From assembly GCA_015654745.1 (NCBI GenBank), contig JAATGH010000353.1:1-53662 (forward strand): a stretch of DNA of 53,662 nt, in the 5' to 3' direction. Within the stretch, counting starts at the first letter, position 1. Every line of letters begins with the position of its first letter. The notes under the pieces are model-generated. The model saw nothing but the letters and a program-made list of their open reading frames with translations, searched no databases and had not been told where the DNA came from. The DNA is from Enterobacterales bacterium. Lineage in GTDB: Bacteria > Pseudomonadota > Gammaproteobacteria > Enterobacterales > Enterobacteriaceae. A program made the position numbers and the translations under genes. This document shows, piece after piece, positions 36,798-44,841 of the stretch.

Positions 36798-36862
36798 TTT
36801 TATTGCCTTATCTATATCGAGTAAGTATTTCATTGAATTATCAGTCAGGGCGGGATACCCGT

Positions 36863-37576
36863 CTAGCCTATCAGCGCGCGCCAGCCATAGGACAACGGCA
36901 CCACAAACAGCAGCGCCGGCAAAAAATTCACTACGGCAAATATTTTAATCTGGGCAATGCGTAGCCCTACCGCCACCATGATGATGCCGCCGCAGGCCGA
37001 GAAATCCGCGAACGCCCCCTGATCCATATACGGCATTATCCACAAAGCCAGTCCAAATAACGTGCTCTGTACCAGCAACTGCGGAATAGCGACCACCACC
37101 AGTAGGCCGCCAAGCGAAATCGCAAAAATCATGGCCGTAAAAAAGTCCATAATCGATTTCACCAATAGCAACTGATAATTGCCATTGAGACCCTCGGTTA
37201 ATGCGCCGACAATGCCCAGCCCGCTGGCGCAAAATAGAACAATCATGGCGGTAAAGCTTTGCGCAAATTCCGCCGGTGGCAAGGCGCTACGGGTTTTGAC
37301 TACTTTGGATAAAGTACGCTGCAGTTTGCCCGCCACCCACTTGACCCCCCACTCCAAAGACAGTAACTCACCTAACGTGGTGCCCAAAATCAGCGCGAAG
37401 ATCACCGCCGGCATATTTTGGACTTTAATCACCATAACGATACCGATGGAAATCGATGCCAAAGCGAAGGTCGCGGGCAGTCCCTCCCGCAAGCGTAGCG
37501 GAACATAGCGGGCAAATGACATTCCCAACAACCCACCGCAGATAATGGCTGCGCTATTTAGCCATGGTCCTACCAT
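36863..37576 (-). CDS. yqgA: DUF554 membrane protein, YqgA-like
   Basis: The ATG at 37576 follows GAGGTGGTT. The 237-residue protein is almost the length of E. coli YqgA and has about seven hydrophobic segments with conserved GPWLNSAAIICGGLLGMSFA at the start. The function of DUF554 proteins is unknown. It lies 65 nt upstream of the DppA-like gene on the same strand, so they might share a transcript. Confidence 0.82.
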   Translation of the reverse strand: MVGPWLNSAAIICGGLLGMSFARYVPLRLREGLPATFALASISIGIVMVIKVQNMPAVIFALILGTTLGELLSLEWGVKWVAGKLQRTLSKVVKTRSALPPAEFAQSFTAMIVLFCASGLGIVGALTEGLNGNYQLLLVKSIMDFFTAMIFAISLGGLLVVVAIPQLLVQSTLFGLALWIMPYMDQGAFADFSACGGIIMVAVGLRIAQIKIFAVVNFLPALLFVVPLSYGWRALIG

Positions 37577-37753
37577 AACCACCTCATTCTATTAACCTTA
37601 GAAAGCGTTATCCTAGCCCAATCGGACCGGCGGCGGTGAGTTTTTACGTGCGTATTTTATTCTTGCGTGGATAGGCTTACCGCCTAAAAAACATTGGCTT
37701 AAGCCCTGCCATGATCGCTGATTAAAAACCTTTTTTGCCGTCAGCATATTTTG

Positions 37754-37798
37754 TTGATCTCAGACAGCGGATAACGGCATAATATACGTAACGTATAT
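37754..37798 (+). promoter_or_regulatory. Promoter and palindromic operator of the parD-like/map operon
   Basis: TTGATC (37754-37759) and CATAAT (37778-37783) form a sigma-70-like pair with an 18-bp spacer. ATATACGT-A-ACGTATAT (37782-37798) is a perfect 8-bp-arm palindrome that overlaps the -10 end and expected start site, 20 bp before the ParD-like ATG. This is the position of an antitoxin autorepressor site. Confidence 0.55.
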
Positions 37799-37817
37799 AA
37801 ACCGTATAAGGACGATC

Positions 37818-38084
37818 ATGGGGATTGTAAAAGTGTCCGATGGCATCCACGAGTGCCTGCGCATCGCCAGCAGCGCGCTTTGCCGATCGATAAATGCGCA
37901 GGCTGAGCATTGGCTGCGGGTGGGGATGTTGGCCGAATTGCACCCTGAATTGGGGCATCGGGATATCTGTCGGCTGCTTATCCAATTGGAACAATCGGGT
38001 GGAATTACCCTATCCCGCGCCGCCGCGTTGAAGGAGGTTGAACCGACGCTGCCAACCCGCGACCATAAAGAGGAACAACTATGA
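37818..38084 (+). CDS. ParD-like antitoxin-family protein
   Basis: The 88-residue protein matches the ParD-like family known to precede a methionine aminopeptidase in enteric genomes (MGIVKVSDGIHECLRIASSA then SINAQAEHWLRVG). The ribbon-helix-helix pattern lies in the first 40 residues. TAAGGACGATC contains its ribosome-binding site. No toxin gene of the ParE kind follows; map overlaps its stop by 4 nt. A palindrome upstream suggests self-repression. Whether it controls or binds Map is unknown. Confidence 0.75.
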   Translation: MGIVKVSDGIHECLRIASSALCRSINAQAEHWLRVGMLAELHPELGHRDICRLLIQLEQSGGITLSRAAALKEVEPTLPTRDHKEEQL

Positions 38085-38857
38085 ATCATTCCGTTTCCAC
38101 TAAAACTCCCGCTGAAATAGCGCTGGCGCGGGAGGCGGGCCGACTGGCCGCTGACGTGCTGGCAATGGTGGTGCCCTATGTCAAGCCTGGAGTGACCACC
38201 GATGAATTAGACCGCATTTGCCATGACTATATTGTCGATGTCCAAGGCGCCATACCGGCAAATATTGGCTACCACGGTTATACCAAGACGACCTGTACGT
38301 CGGTAAATCATGTGGTATGCCACGGCATCCCTTCGGATAAGACCTTAAAATCAGGGGACATTGTCAATATTGACGTGGCGTTAATCAAGGACGGCTGGTA
38401 TGGCGATACCAGCCGCATGTACTATGCCGGGGAACCCGCACCCTGGGCCAAACGCCTGGTGGATACTACCTATGAGGCGATGTGGGCGGGGATTAACAGT
38501 GTGCGGCCTGGCGCAACGCTTGGGGATATCGGTTATGCGATCCAATCGGTGGCCCACCGTGAAGGGTATAGCGTGGTGCGCGAATACTGTGGCCACGGTA
38601 TTGGCCAGATTTACCATGATGAACCGCAGGTGCTGCACTATGGAAATCAGGGCGAGGGGCTGAAACTCAAGACGGGCATGATGTTTACTATTGAACCCAT
38701 GTTAAACGCCGGCAAGGCACAGACCAAAACCTTGCATGATGGGTGGACGGTTGTGACCAAAGATCGCTCGCTCTCGGCCCAATGGGAACATATGGTGGTA
38801 GTCACCGGCGACGGGGTAGAGGTGTTGACGCCCTGGCCCGACAGGATTGCCGGATAA
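38081..38857 (+). CDS. map: Type I methionine aminopeptidase
   Basis: The 258-residue enzyme has all five metal ligands: D98, D109, H172, E205 and E236. It also has substrate-pocket residues around CHGIPSD (about 80-86). It removes initiator Met from nascent proteins in the cytoplasm. Its ATG overlaps the ParD-like stop codon, so expression is coupled. Most Enterobacterales carry an essential map elsewhere (by rpsB), so this is probably a second copy, perhaps specialised or conditionally expressed. Confidence 0.9.
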   Translation: MNHSVSTKTPAEIALAREAGRLAADVLAMVVPYVKPGVTTDELDRICHDYIVDVQGAIPANIGYHGYTKTTCTSVNHVVCHGIPSDKTLKSGDIVNIDVALIKDGWYGDTSRMYYAGEPAPWAKRLVDTTYEAMWAGINSVRPGATLGDIGYAIQSVAHREGYSVVREYCGHGIGQIYHDEPQVLHYGNQGEGLKLKTGMMFTIEPMLNAGKAQTKTLHDGWTVVTKDRSLSAQWEHMVVVTGDGVEVLTPWPDRIAG

Positions 38858-38956
38858 GACAAAAAGACGCTGCGCCAGGCCACGCCGGTCTGATTCCAAG
38901 ACGGTTGTTGGTTTGGTTGCCATCCCGCTACCGGGCTGGGCGTGTACACGGGCGTG

Positions 38957-38986
38957 TCGGCCGAAGCGCTGTCTCTCTTCGGCCGA
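38957..38986. terminator. 10-bp stem-loop between map and gapC
   Basis: TCGGCCGAAG (38957-38966) and CTTCGGCCGA (38977-38986) form a perfect 10-bp stem with a 10-nt loop between convergent genes. There is no U-run on either strand, so termination is uncertain. Confidence 0.4.
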
Positions 38987-39004
38987 GCCCGGCGTTAGTC
39001 GCTG

Positions 39005-40006
39005 TTAGTACGCGGCGATTTTGTCCAGCACCCGCACGAGCTGGGTAACGAAGCCGTATTCGTTATCATACCAGGAGACGGTTTTCACCAACTGCAGATC
39101 GCCGGCTTCGCTGACCTCCGTTTGGGTGGCGTCAAACACCGATCCGAAGTGCGTGCCGACGATATCCGACGAGACAATTTCCTCGTCGGTATAACCGAAC
39201 GATTCATTACCTTAGGTGGTTTTTTTCACGGCGGCGTTGACTTCCTCAACGGTGACCTTTTTCTCCAATACCGTCACCAATTCCGTTACCGAGCCGGTAA
39301 GCGTCTGCACGCGCTGGGCGTGGCCCTTCAGCTTGCCGCTAAGCGCGGGGATCACCAGTCCGATGGCCTTCGCGGCCCCGGTGGTATGGGGAATAATATT
39401 TTGCGCGGCCGCTCGCGCCGCACGCAGATCTTTCCCGCGTGGGCCATCAACCAGAGACTGCGTTCCGGTATAGGCATGGATGGTGGTCATGGTGCCCACT
39501 TTAATGCCGAAACTGTCATTAAGGGCTTTGGCCATCGGCGCCAGGCAGTTGGTGGTGCAAGACGCGACGGAAATCAGCTGGTCTTCCGGCGTGATCGTAT
39601 CGCTATTGACGTTAAAGACGACGGTTTTCATGTCTCCGGCGGGTGCGGAGATCAGCACTTTTTTCGCGCCCGCGTCCAAATGCGCGTGCGCCTTTTCGCT
39701 AGAGGTATAAAAGCCGGTGGACTCAACCACTATCTCTACCCCAATCGCCCCCCAGGGAATATTTTTCGCGTCTTTTTCAGCATAAACGGCGATTTTCTTA
39801 TCGTTAACCACAATCGCATCATCGGTGTAGCTTACCGTGCCGCTAAAGTTACGATAGCTCGAATCATGCTTTAATAAATACGCCAATACCTTGGGCGAGG
39901 TCAGATCGTTAATCGCGACGATCTCTACTTCGCTGTGGGTTTCCAGAATCCGGCGCAGGACTAAACGTCCAATACGGCCAAAGCCATTAATACCGATCTT
40001 TTTCAT
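39005..40006 (-). pseudogene. gapC: gapC-type glyceraldehyde-3-phosphate dehydrogenase, interrupted by an in-frame stop
   Basis: Full-length GAPDH homology runs from the ATG at 40006 (GAGGAGTT upstream) to a natural TAA at 39005-39007, 333 codons. Codon 265 (39212-39214) is TAA, after KKTT and before [11 protein letters not shown], where related enzymes have Lys or Ser. One base change (AAA to TAA) would explain it. Nucleophile C150 and H177 are intact, but the truncated product loses 68 residues of the catalytic domain. The sequence resembles gapC more than housekeeping gapA. E. coli K-12 gapC is also a pseudogene, so repeated decay of this locus is plausible. A sequencing error is the alternative. 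Confidence 0.85.
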
Positions 40007-40390
40007 AACTAACTCCTCATAAAAAAGTGCGTCAGTAGCATGCAACTTTATCCCATGGACTTGGCCACGGGGGGTGAATGAAAAGGTCAATAATCTGTTT
40101 ATGTCTTGAGAGAGTAGCAGGTCACGATAAGACAAGCCTAGCGGGAGTACAATAATAATAACAGCAGACCGCAGGCGAATGCGGTTATGTTTCATTACAA
40201 AAAATGTACTACATCCGGCAAGATATTTCTTTATCTTCAACGCCTGGGCTGAGGAATGACATAACGATCTCCTGGCCCGGATACCGTGATGGTGCGTCTC
40301 GAAAACGCAGACAACGTCTATAATTTTCGCTATCACGATCACAACTAGATGACGTACCAGAAATGAGGTGCAAAAAAATTGGCGGACACC
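40007..40390. other. Divergent intergenic region between gapC and the RcnB-like gene
   Basis: This 384-bp gap has no credible gene. A TATAAT hexamer on the plus strand near 40319 may be the -10 of the RcnB-like gene, but no good -35 is paired with it. Confidence 0.3.
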
Positions 40391-40849
40391 ATGGTTAAAT
40401 CGAAGGCCGCATTGATAGCGGCCATATTATGTTTTGGGACATTGCCCTTGTCTCTCTCTGCTTATGCTGAAACCGAACCGAGCACCGACGGGCAGATTCA
40501 GCCTGCGGCGCCGACCGGGGCGCCGGTCCAACCGGAAACGCCGTCACCCAATGCGCCTGCCGAGCAGTCTTCCAATGCGCCTGCCGAACCGTCACCCGAT
40601 GTGCCCGCCGCGCAGCCGCATGAGCTTAAGTCTTTCTATCTCGATTCACAGGAATACAAACTGGGCGACGTGGTGCCTGATTTGTATCGGACTAAGGGCT
40701 ATGAAATAACCGACTGGCGCACCCGGCATCTTCCCGCGCCGGAGATAAATAGTCACTGGACCTATATGGGCGGCAATTATGTGCTCATTTCCAATGATGA
40801 CGGCAAGATTTCCAAGCTTGAACCGGGTAATATTTTCTCTCCGATGTGA
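40391..40849 (+). CDS. RcnB-like periplasmic protein
   Basis: The ATG at 40391 gives a 152-residue product; a TTG at 40379 is an alternative. The signal peptide ([20 protein letters not shown], cleaved near AYA) is followed by about 60 residues rich in Pro, Ala and Ser with tandem repeats. Then comes an RcnB domain: [20 protein letters not shown], then [21 protein letters not shown]. coli RcnB helps nickel and cobalt homeostasis in the periplasm. The long linker is extra relative to the 112-residue E. coli protein. Metal control was not checked. Confidence 0.8.
   Translation: MVKSKAALIAAILCFGTLPLSLSAYAETEPSTDGQIQPAAPTGAPVQPETPSPNAPAEQSSNAPAEPSPDVPAAQPHELKSFYLDSQEYKLGDVVPDLYRTKGYEITDWRTRHLPAPEINSHWTYMGGNYVLISNDDGKISKLEPGNIFSPM
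40550..40615 (+). repeat. 24-bp tandem repeat in the RcnB-like linker
   Basis: About 2.7 copies of a 24-bp unit start AATGCGCCTGCCGA at 40550 and 40574, with a degenerate GATGTGCCCGCCG copy at 40598. It encodes an eight-residue NAPAE-type unit in the linker. Strand slippage here could vary linker length. Confidence 0.6.
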
Positions 40850-40870
40850 TAGATACCAACAGGAGCGAAT

Positions 40871-41998
40871 ATGAGCAGCAGCCTGATGATCGCCAACCGG
40901 CAAACCTGGTTTGGCGCCGGCAGTATCAGTCATCTCATCCCTTTGCTGGCAGCTGAACCAGAACCGACGCTGCTGTTTAGCTGCCGCTCGTTTCTTGGCG
41001 GCGGCGTGTATGCGGAGTTGGCGCCGGCGCTGTCGCCCTGGCTGGTCGGCACCGAGGTCGTTGGCCATGAAGCCTCGCCTGAGGACGTTGATCGATGGGT
41101 GGCGCGCTGGCGCGGTAACGTGCGCCGCGTGGTGGCTATCGGCGGCGGCAGCGTGCTGGATGCCGCCAAGGCGTTTGCCGCCCTGGCGGAGCATCCGTTG
41201 CCTACCTTGCGCTATATGGAAAAAGTGGGCGATAGCCGATTGAGCGGGTCAATGTTGCCGTTGATTGCCATCCCCACCACCGCCGGCACCGGTAGCGAAG
41301 CGACGCAAAACGCGGTCATCACCGACACCAGGATCGCTAAGGTCAAGGCCTCCCTGCGCCACCCCAATATGGTGCCTCAGGTGGCCATGCTCGATCCGCA
41401 ACTGTTGGCGGGAGCGCCGGATCGGGTTTCGGCCTTTTGCGCCATTGATGCGTTCACCCATTTGTTCGAATCCTATCTTTCCAAAACCGCCAGCAGCCTG
41501 TCGCGCGAGATGTCGCTGACCGGTATGCGTCTTTTCCTGCATGCCTGGCCGGAGCTCAACCGTAGCGACGGAGCCCGTGAAGCCATAATGCAAGCGTCCT
41601 ACCTGGGCGGGCTGACCCTAAGCATGGCGGGACTGGGGGTGATTCATGGTATCGCGGGCGAAATCGGCGCCTTGCGTGCTTACCACCATGGGCAAGTGTG
41701 CGGACGCCTGTTGCTGCCGTTTTTGGCGCTGTTGGCCGAAAGTGGACAGCCGCGGCAGCGGACGCTGATGGCCGAGTTGTCCGAGCGGCTGTTCCCTCAG
41801 GCGCAGAGTGGCCCGGAGCGGTATTTGATGGACGTTATCACCCGCCATGCCGTCGCTCCTTTCTGGCAGGACGATCTGCCGCTCAGCCATGAGGAATTGG
41901 CGATCGGCCTGAATAAATCCAACAGTAAAAATGCGTGGCTTGACTATTCCCCGGCACAGCGCCGTACGCTTATCGAGGCGGCATTCCGCATCGAATAA
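40871..41998 (+). CDS. Iron-containing alcohol dehydrogenase
   Basis: The 375-residue protein has the NAD-binding GGGSVLDAAKAF motif (91-102) and metal ligands D193, H197 (AIDAFTHLFE), H259 (GVIHGIAGE) and H273 (AYHHGQVCG), the family III ADH pattern. AGGAG lies before the ATG, 21 nt after the RcnB-like gene. Members act on short alcohols and aldehydes such as 1,3-propanediol or lactaldehyde. The neighbours give no firm clue to substrate. Confidence 0.87.
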   Translation: MSSSLMIANRQTWFGAGSISHLIPLLAAEPEPTLLFSCRSFLGGGVYAELAPALSPWLVGTEVVGHEASPEDVDRWVARWRGNVRRVVAIGGGSVLDAAKAFAALAEHPLPTLRYMEKVGDSRLSGSMLPLIAIPTTAGTGSEATQNAVITDTRIAKVKASLRHPNMVPQVAMLDPQLLAGAPDRVSAFCAIDAFTHLFESYLSKTASSLSREMSLTGMRLFLHAWPELNRSDGAREAIMQASYLGGLTLSMAGLGVIHGIAGEIGALRAYHHGQVCGRLLLPFLALLAESGQPRQRTLMAELSERLFPQAQSGPERYLMDVITRHAVAPFWQDDLPLSHEELAIGLNKSNSKNAWLDYSPAQRRTLIEAAFRIE

Positions 41999-42285
41999 AA
42001 CAGCAGGTGTCGGGCCAACATGGATATCGGCCGCAGGGGACGCGCCCGACTCGAGGAGGCCGTGGCATGGGCAGCGGGCAGCATGAACTTTCAGTGCCAT
42101 CAGACCGCAAAAATCAGATATTAGTATGCGGTACGCCGGTGCGCGTGCCCTGAGTTGACTTCTTTTGTATTGCTCTCGCGCCCTAACTTATATAGGTGGC
42201 GCTTACCTACATAGACCGTGTTCCGGTTTTTGTTTAAAACTCGTCGTCGGTAGCTGGACAATCATCAGCGGCACGCTAGAATGAA

Positions 42286-42305
42286 TACTGTTCATTTATA
42301 CAGGT
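42286..42305 (+). promoter_or_regulatory. LexA (SOS) box before alkB
   Basis: TACTGTTCATTTATACAGGT contains a perfect CTGT-N8-ACAG core (42288-42303) ending 8 nt before the alkB ATG, overlapping its ribosome-binding region. It fits the E. coli SOS consensus TACTGTATATATATACAGTA closely in the left half. The rest of the 313-bp gap 41999-42311 shows no gene. Confidence 0.7.
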
Positions 42306-42311
42306 TCAGCG

Positions 42312-42959
42312 ATGACTATCGATCTTTTTGAAGACTCGCCGCCGCCGCCGTGGCGCGAACAGCTTGGTCCCGGAGCGGTGGTGATGCACGGGTTCGTGCG
42401 CGACCATGGTCCTGAGCTGCTGGCGGCGGTCAACGGCGTGATTGCCCAGGTACCCTGGCGACACTTGACCACCCCGGGGGGATTTGTCATGTCGGTGGCG
42501 ATGAGCTGGTGCGGCAACGGCTGGACCAGTGACCACCGTGGCTATCGCTACTCAGAACGCGACTCGCGCAGCGGGCAACGCTGGCCGCCGATTCCCGATA
42601 TTCTATTGGCCCTGGCCGATGAGGCCTCGCGACAGGCCGGGTTCGCGCCGTTTATACCGGACTCATGCCTGATAAACCGTTACGATCCCGGCAGCAAATT
42701 GTCTTTACACCAGGATAAAGACGAGCGCGATTTTGATGCGCCGATCGTCTCGGTATCGCTCGGCCTGCCGGCGGTATTTCAATTTGGCGGTTTGCGCCGC
42801 GGCGACCCTGCCCGGCGTGTTCCACTGGCCCATGGTGATGTGGTGGTATGGGGGGGACCGTCGCGGCTATGCTTCCACGGCATTATGCCGGTCAAGGAGG
42901 GATACCATTCCCTGGTTGGGCCGCACCGAATCAACATCACTCTGCGCAAGGCGCTCTAA
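42312..42959 (+). CDS. alkB: DNA/RNA alkylation repair dioxygenase AlkB
   Basis: The 215-residue protein matches E. coli AlkB length. Fe(II) ligands H133, D135 (SLHQDKDERD) and H189 (CFHGI) are present, as is the 2-oxoglutarate-binding RINITLRKAL (R206, R212). It oxidatively removes methyl groups such as 1-methyladenine and 3-methylcytosine. In E. coli alkB is co-transcribed with ada; here it stands alone behind a LexA box, suggesting SOS rather than adaptive-response control. Confidence 0.95.
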   Translation: MTIDLFEDSPPPPWREQLGPGAVVMHGFVRDHGPELLAAVNGVIAQVPWRHLTTPGGFVMSVAMSWCGNGWTSDHRGYRYSERDSRSGQRWPPIPDILLALADEASRQAGFAPFIPDSCLINRYDPGSKLSLHQDKDERDFDAPIVSVSLGLPAVFQFGGLRRGDPARRVPLAHGDVVVWGGPSRLCFHGIMPVKEGYHSLVGPHRINITLRKAL

Positions 42960-43058
42960 TCGCGGCGCTGGCGTGGGCCGCCTGTCTCCCGGCGAAGTGT
43001 TGAACATCATGATGGGCTGAGGATAAGGCGTGGGGCGCAAAAATTTTTTTCGCGCGAC

Positions 43059-43088
43059 CTTGAAAACATTACCTGCGACCCCAGCTAT
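43059..43088 (+). promoter_or_regulatory. Heat-shock sigma-32 promoter of hsp20
   Basis: CTTGAAA (43059-43065) and CCCCAGCTAT (43079-43088) with a 13-bp spacer match the sigma-32 consensus almost exactly. The inferred 5' leader of about 55 nt has a GGATTA-ACG-TAATCC hairpin and an AAAAG/CTTTT pairing before the AGGAG, which could hide it at low temperature. That thermometer idea is inference. Confidence 0.75.
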
Positions 43089-43150
43089 AGGGTGAGGATT
43101 AACGTAATCCGGGTAAAAGGTTGAACTTTTGTTTATTCAGGAGATTAGCC

Positions 43151-43630
43151 ATGATCGCACATCCTTTTTCACTTATCCCTTCGTTCAGCGACTCGCTGCT
43201 TACCGATCGTTTCAATCAAATCGACAAGTTGTTCAGCAGACTGACGGGTGACATCCCGGTAGCCAATACACCTTCTTACGACATCGTCAAAAAGGGGGAT
43301 AACCACTACACCATATCGGTGAGCGTACCCGGCTATCGCGAATCGGAGCTCGACGTAAGCACCAGAAACGGCCAATTGGTCATAGAAGGGCGACACGAAG
43401 AAGATCACAAAGCTGAAAAGGAAAACTGGGTCCATCAGGGTATCAGCCGCAGCAATTTCTCGCTTCAGTTCAGCATTAACCGTGGAACCAAGGTTAACAG
43501 CGCCAAACTGAACAATGGATTGCTTGAGGTCAATCTGGAACAGGATATTCCCGAAGAGGAGAAACCGAAAAAAATCGCTATCGAACTGGCCGACGGCATG
43601 CAAGCCAGTAAAAAAATTGAACACGTTTAA
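43151..43630 (+). CDS. Small heat-shock protein Hsp20, IbpA/B-like
   Basis: The ATG at 43151 has AGGAG ahead. The 159-residue chaperone has a central alpha-crystallin domain (about 42-135: YDIVKKGDNHYTISVSVPGY, then ISRSNFSLQFSINRGTKVNSAKLNNGLLEVNL) with an IAIEL-type tail. It binds unfolding proteins for later refolding. A sigma-32 promoter upstream and a strong terminator downstream make it a single-gene heat-shock unit. It is more diverged than the usual enteric IbpA or IbpB. Confidence 0.87.
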   Translation: MIAHPFSLIPSFSDSLLTDRFNQIDKLFSRLTGDIPVANTPSYDIVKKGDNHYTISVSVPGYRESELDVSTRNGQLVIEGRHEEDHKAEKENWVHQGISRSNFSLQFSINRGTKVNSAKLNNGLLEVNLEQDIPEEEKPKKIAIELADGMQASKKIEHV

Positions 43631-43647
43631 CTTTTATTGTCTATCAG

Positions 43648-43672
43648 GCCGGAGCGCTGCTCCGGCTTTTTT
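43648..43672 (+). terminator. Rho-independent terminator of hsp20
   Basis: GCCGGAGC and GCTCCGGC make a perfect 8-bp stem with loop GCT, followed by six T. It starts 18 nt after the hsp20 stop codon. Confidence 0.9.
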
Positions 43673-43888
43673 ATTCTTAACGCGGAGGCAGTAATTTATC
43701 GGCGGTGCCGGGTAACCGTTTCACTCAGGCCTATTTCACCTTGGCGCATGCTAATTGAGTGGGTATACACCCTGAGCCGACGCTGATAACCATGGCCATC
43801 AAATACGTGCACTTACCATTGAATGTCTTGTTGAAATTTTCATGATAAGCTACCCGACGTCTGCTTTTATTATCCCTGAGGTACGCAC

Positions 43889-44563
43889 ATGCTAGGACTT
43901 TCCCAACTGTTGCAAGCAGTAACCTTGGGTCTGGTTTTGCTCTTGCCCTTGGTTAATCCGTTAACCTCGGTGGCGCTTTTATTAAGCCTTTCCGGCAACA
44001 TGACCTATAAAGAGGTCAAACACCAGGCGTTGATGGCATCGGTGTATGTCTTTTTCATCATGATCATCGCCTTTTACGCCGGTCAACTGGTGATGAACAC
44101 CTTTGGCATATCCATCCCGGGTCTGCGTATTGCCGGGGGACTCATTGTTGCCTTCATCGGTTTTCGCATGCTATTTCCCCACCCCAAGCATGAAAAATCG
44201 TCCATCGTCGATGCCAAACATCAAGAAATGCTGCATGAGGGTTCAGAAAGTATTGCGTTTGTGCCGCTAGCCATGCCCGGTAGCGCGGGGCCCGGTACTA
44301 TCGCTATGATTATCAGTTCGGTATCCACGTTAAAAGATAATTCGTTGGGCTTTGAAAGCTGGGTGCTGATGGTCAGCCCCGCGCTGACCTTCGCCACTAT
44401 TTCTATTATTCTGTGGATCTGCTTGAATGGTTCTGGCGTCATCATGCGTTTAATGGGTAAAAGCGGTATAGAAGCCATATCGAGGCTAATGGGTTTTTTG
44501 CTGGTATGTGTGGGGGTGCAGTTTATTATTAATGGGGTGCTGGAAATCGTTGCGGTGCATTAA
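43889..44563 (+). CDS. marC: MarC-family inner-membrane protein
   Basis: The 224-residue protein has about six membrane segments and matches enteric MarC along most of its length ([20 protein letters not shown], then [20 protein letters not shown] and [20 protein letters not shown]). Despite its name, MarC has no proven role in multiple antibiotic resistance, and its function is unknown. There is no mar regulator or marRAB gene beside it. A GAGGTACGCAC site precedes the ATG. Confidence 0.9.
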   Translation: MLGLSQLLQAVTLGLVLLLPLVNPLTSVALLLSLSGNMTYKEVKHQALMASVYVFFIMIIAFYAGQLVMNTFGISIPGLRIAGGLIVAFIGFRMLFPHPKHEKSSIVDAKHQEMLHEGSESIAFVPLAMPGSAGPGTIAMIISSVSTLKDNSLGFESWVLMVSPALTFATISIILWICLNGSGVIMRLMGKSGIEAISRLMGFLLVCVGVQFIINGVLEIVAVH

Positions 44564-44841
44564 CCTATACACGATAACATAATAAATACTAACTAAATCG
44601 CGCATTATATTTTGATACCGCAAAATATACCGGGCAATTGATTCTATATTTTAGCGCTACCATCGCTACCGGCGCGACATTGATGGGTGGATAGACAACG
44701 CCTGATTATGTGAAACGTCGTACGAAATAACGGCCTTATTCGCCGTATGCTTTTGTTCAGCGGCTGGGAATATAGCGTAAAATTCCTGTCATATCCAGAG
44801 AGTAAGGTTTACCGGGACAAGCCATTCCAGAGGAGACTCTG

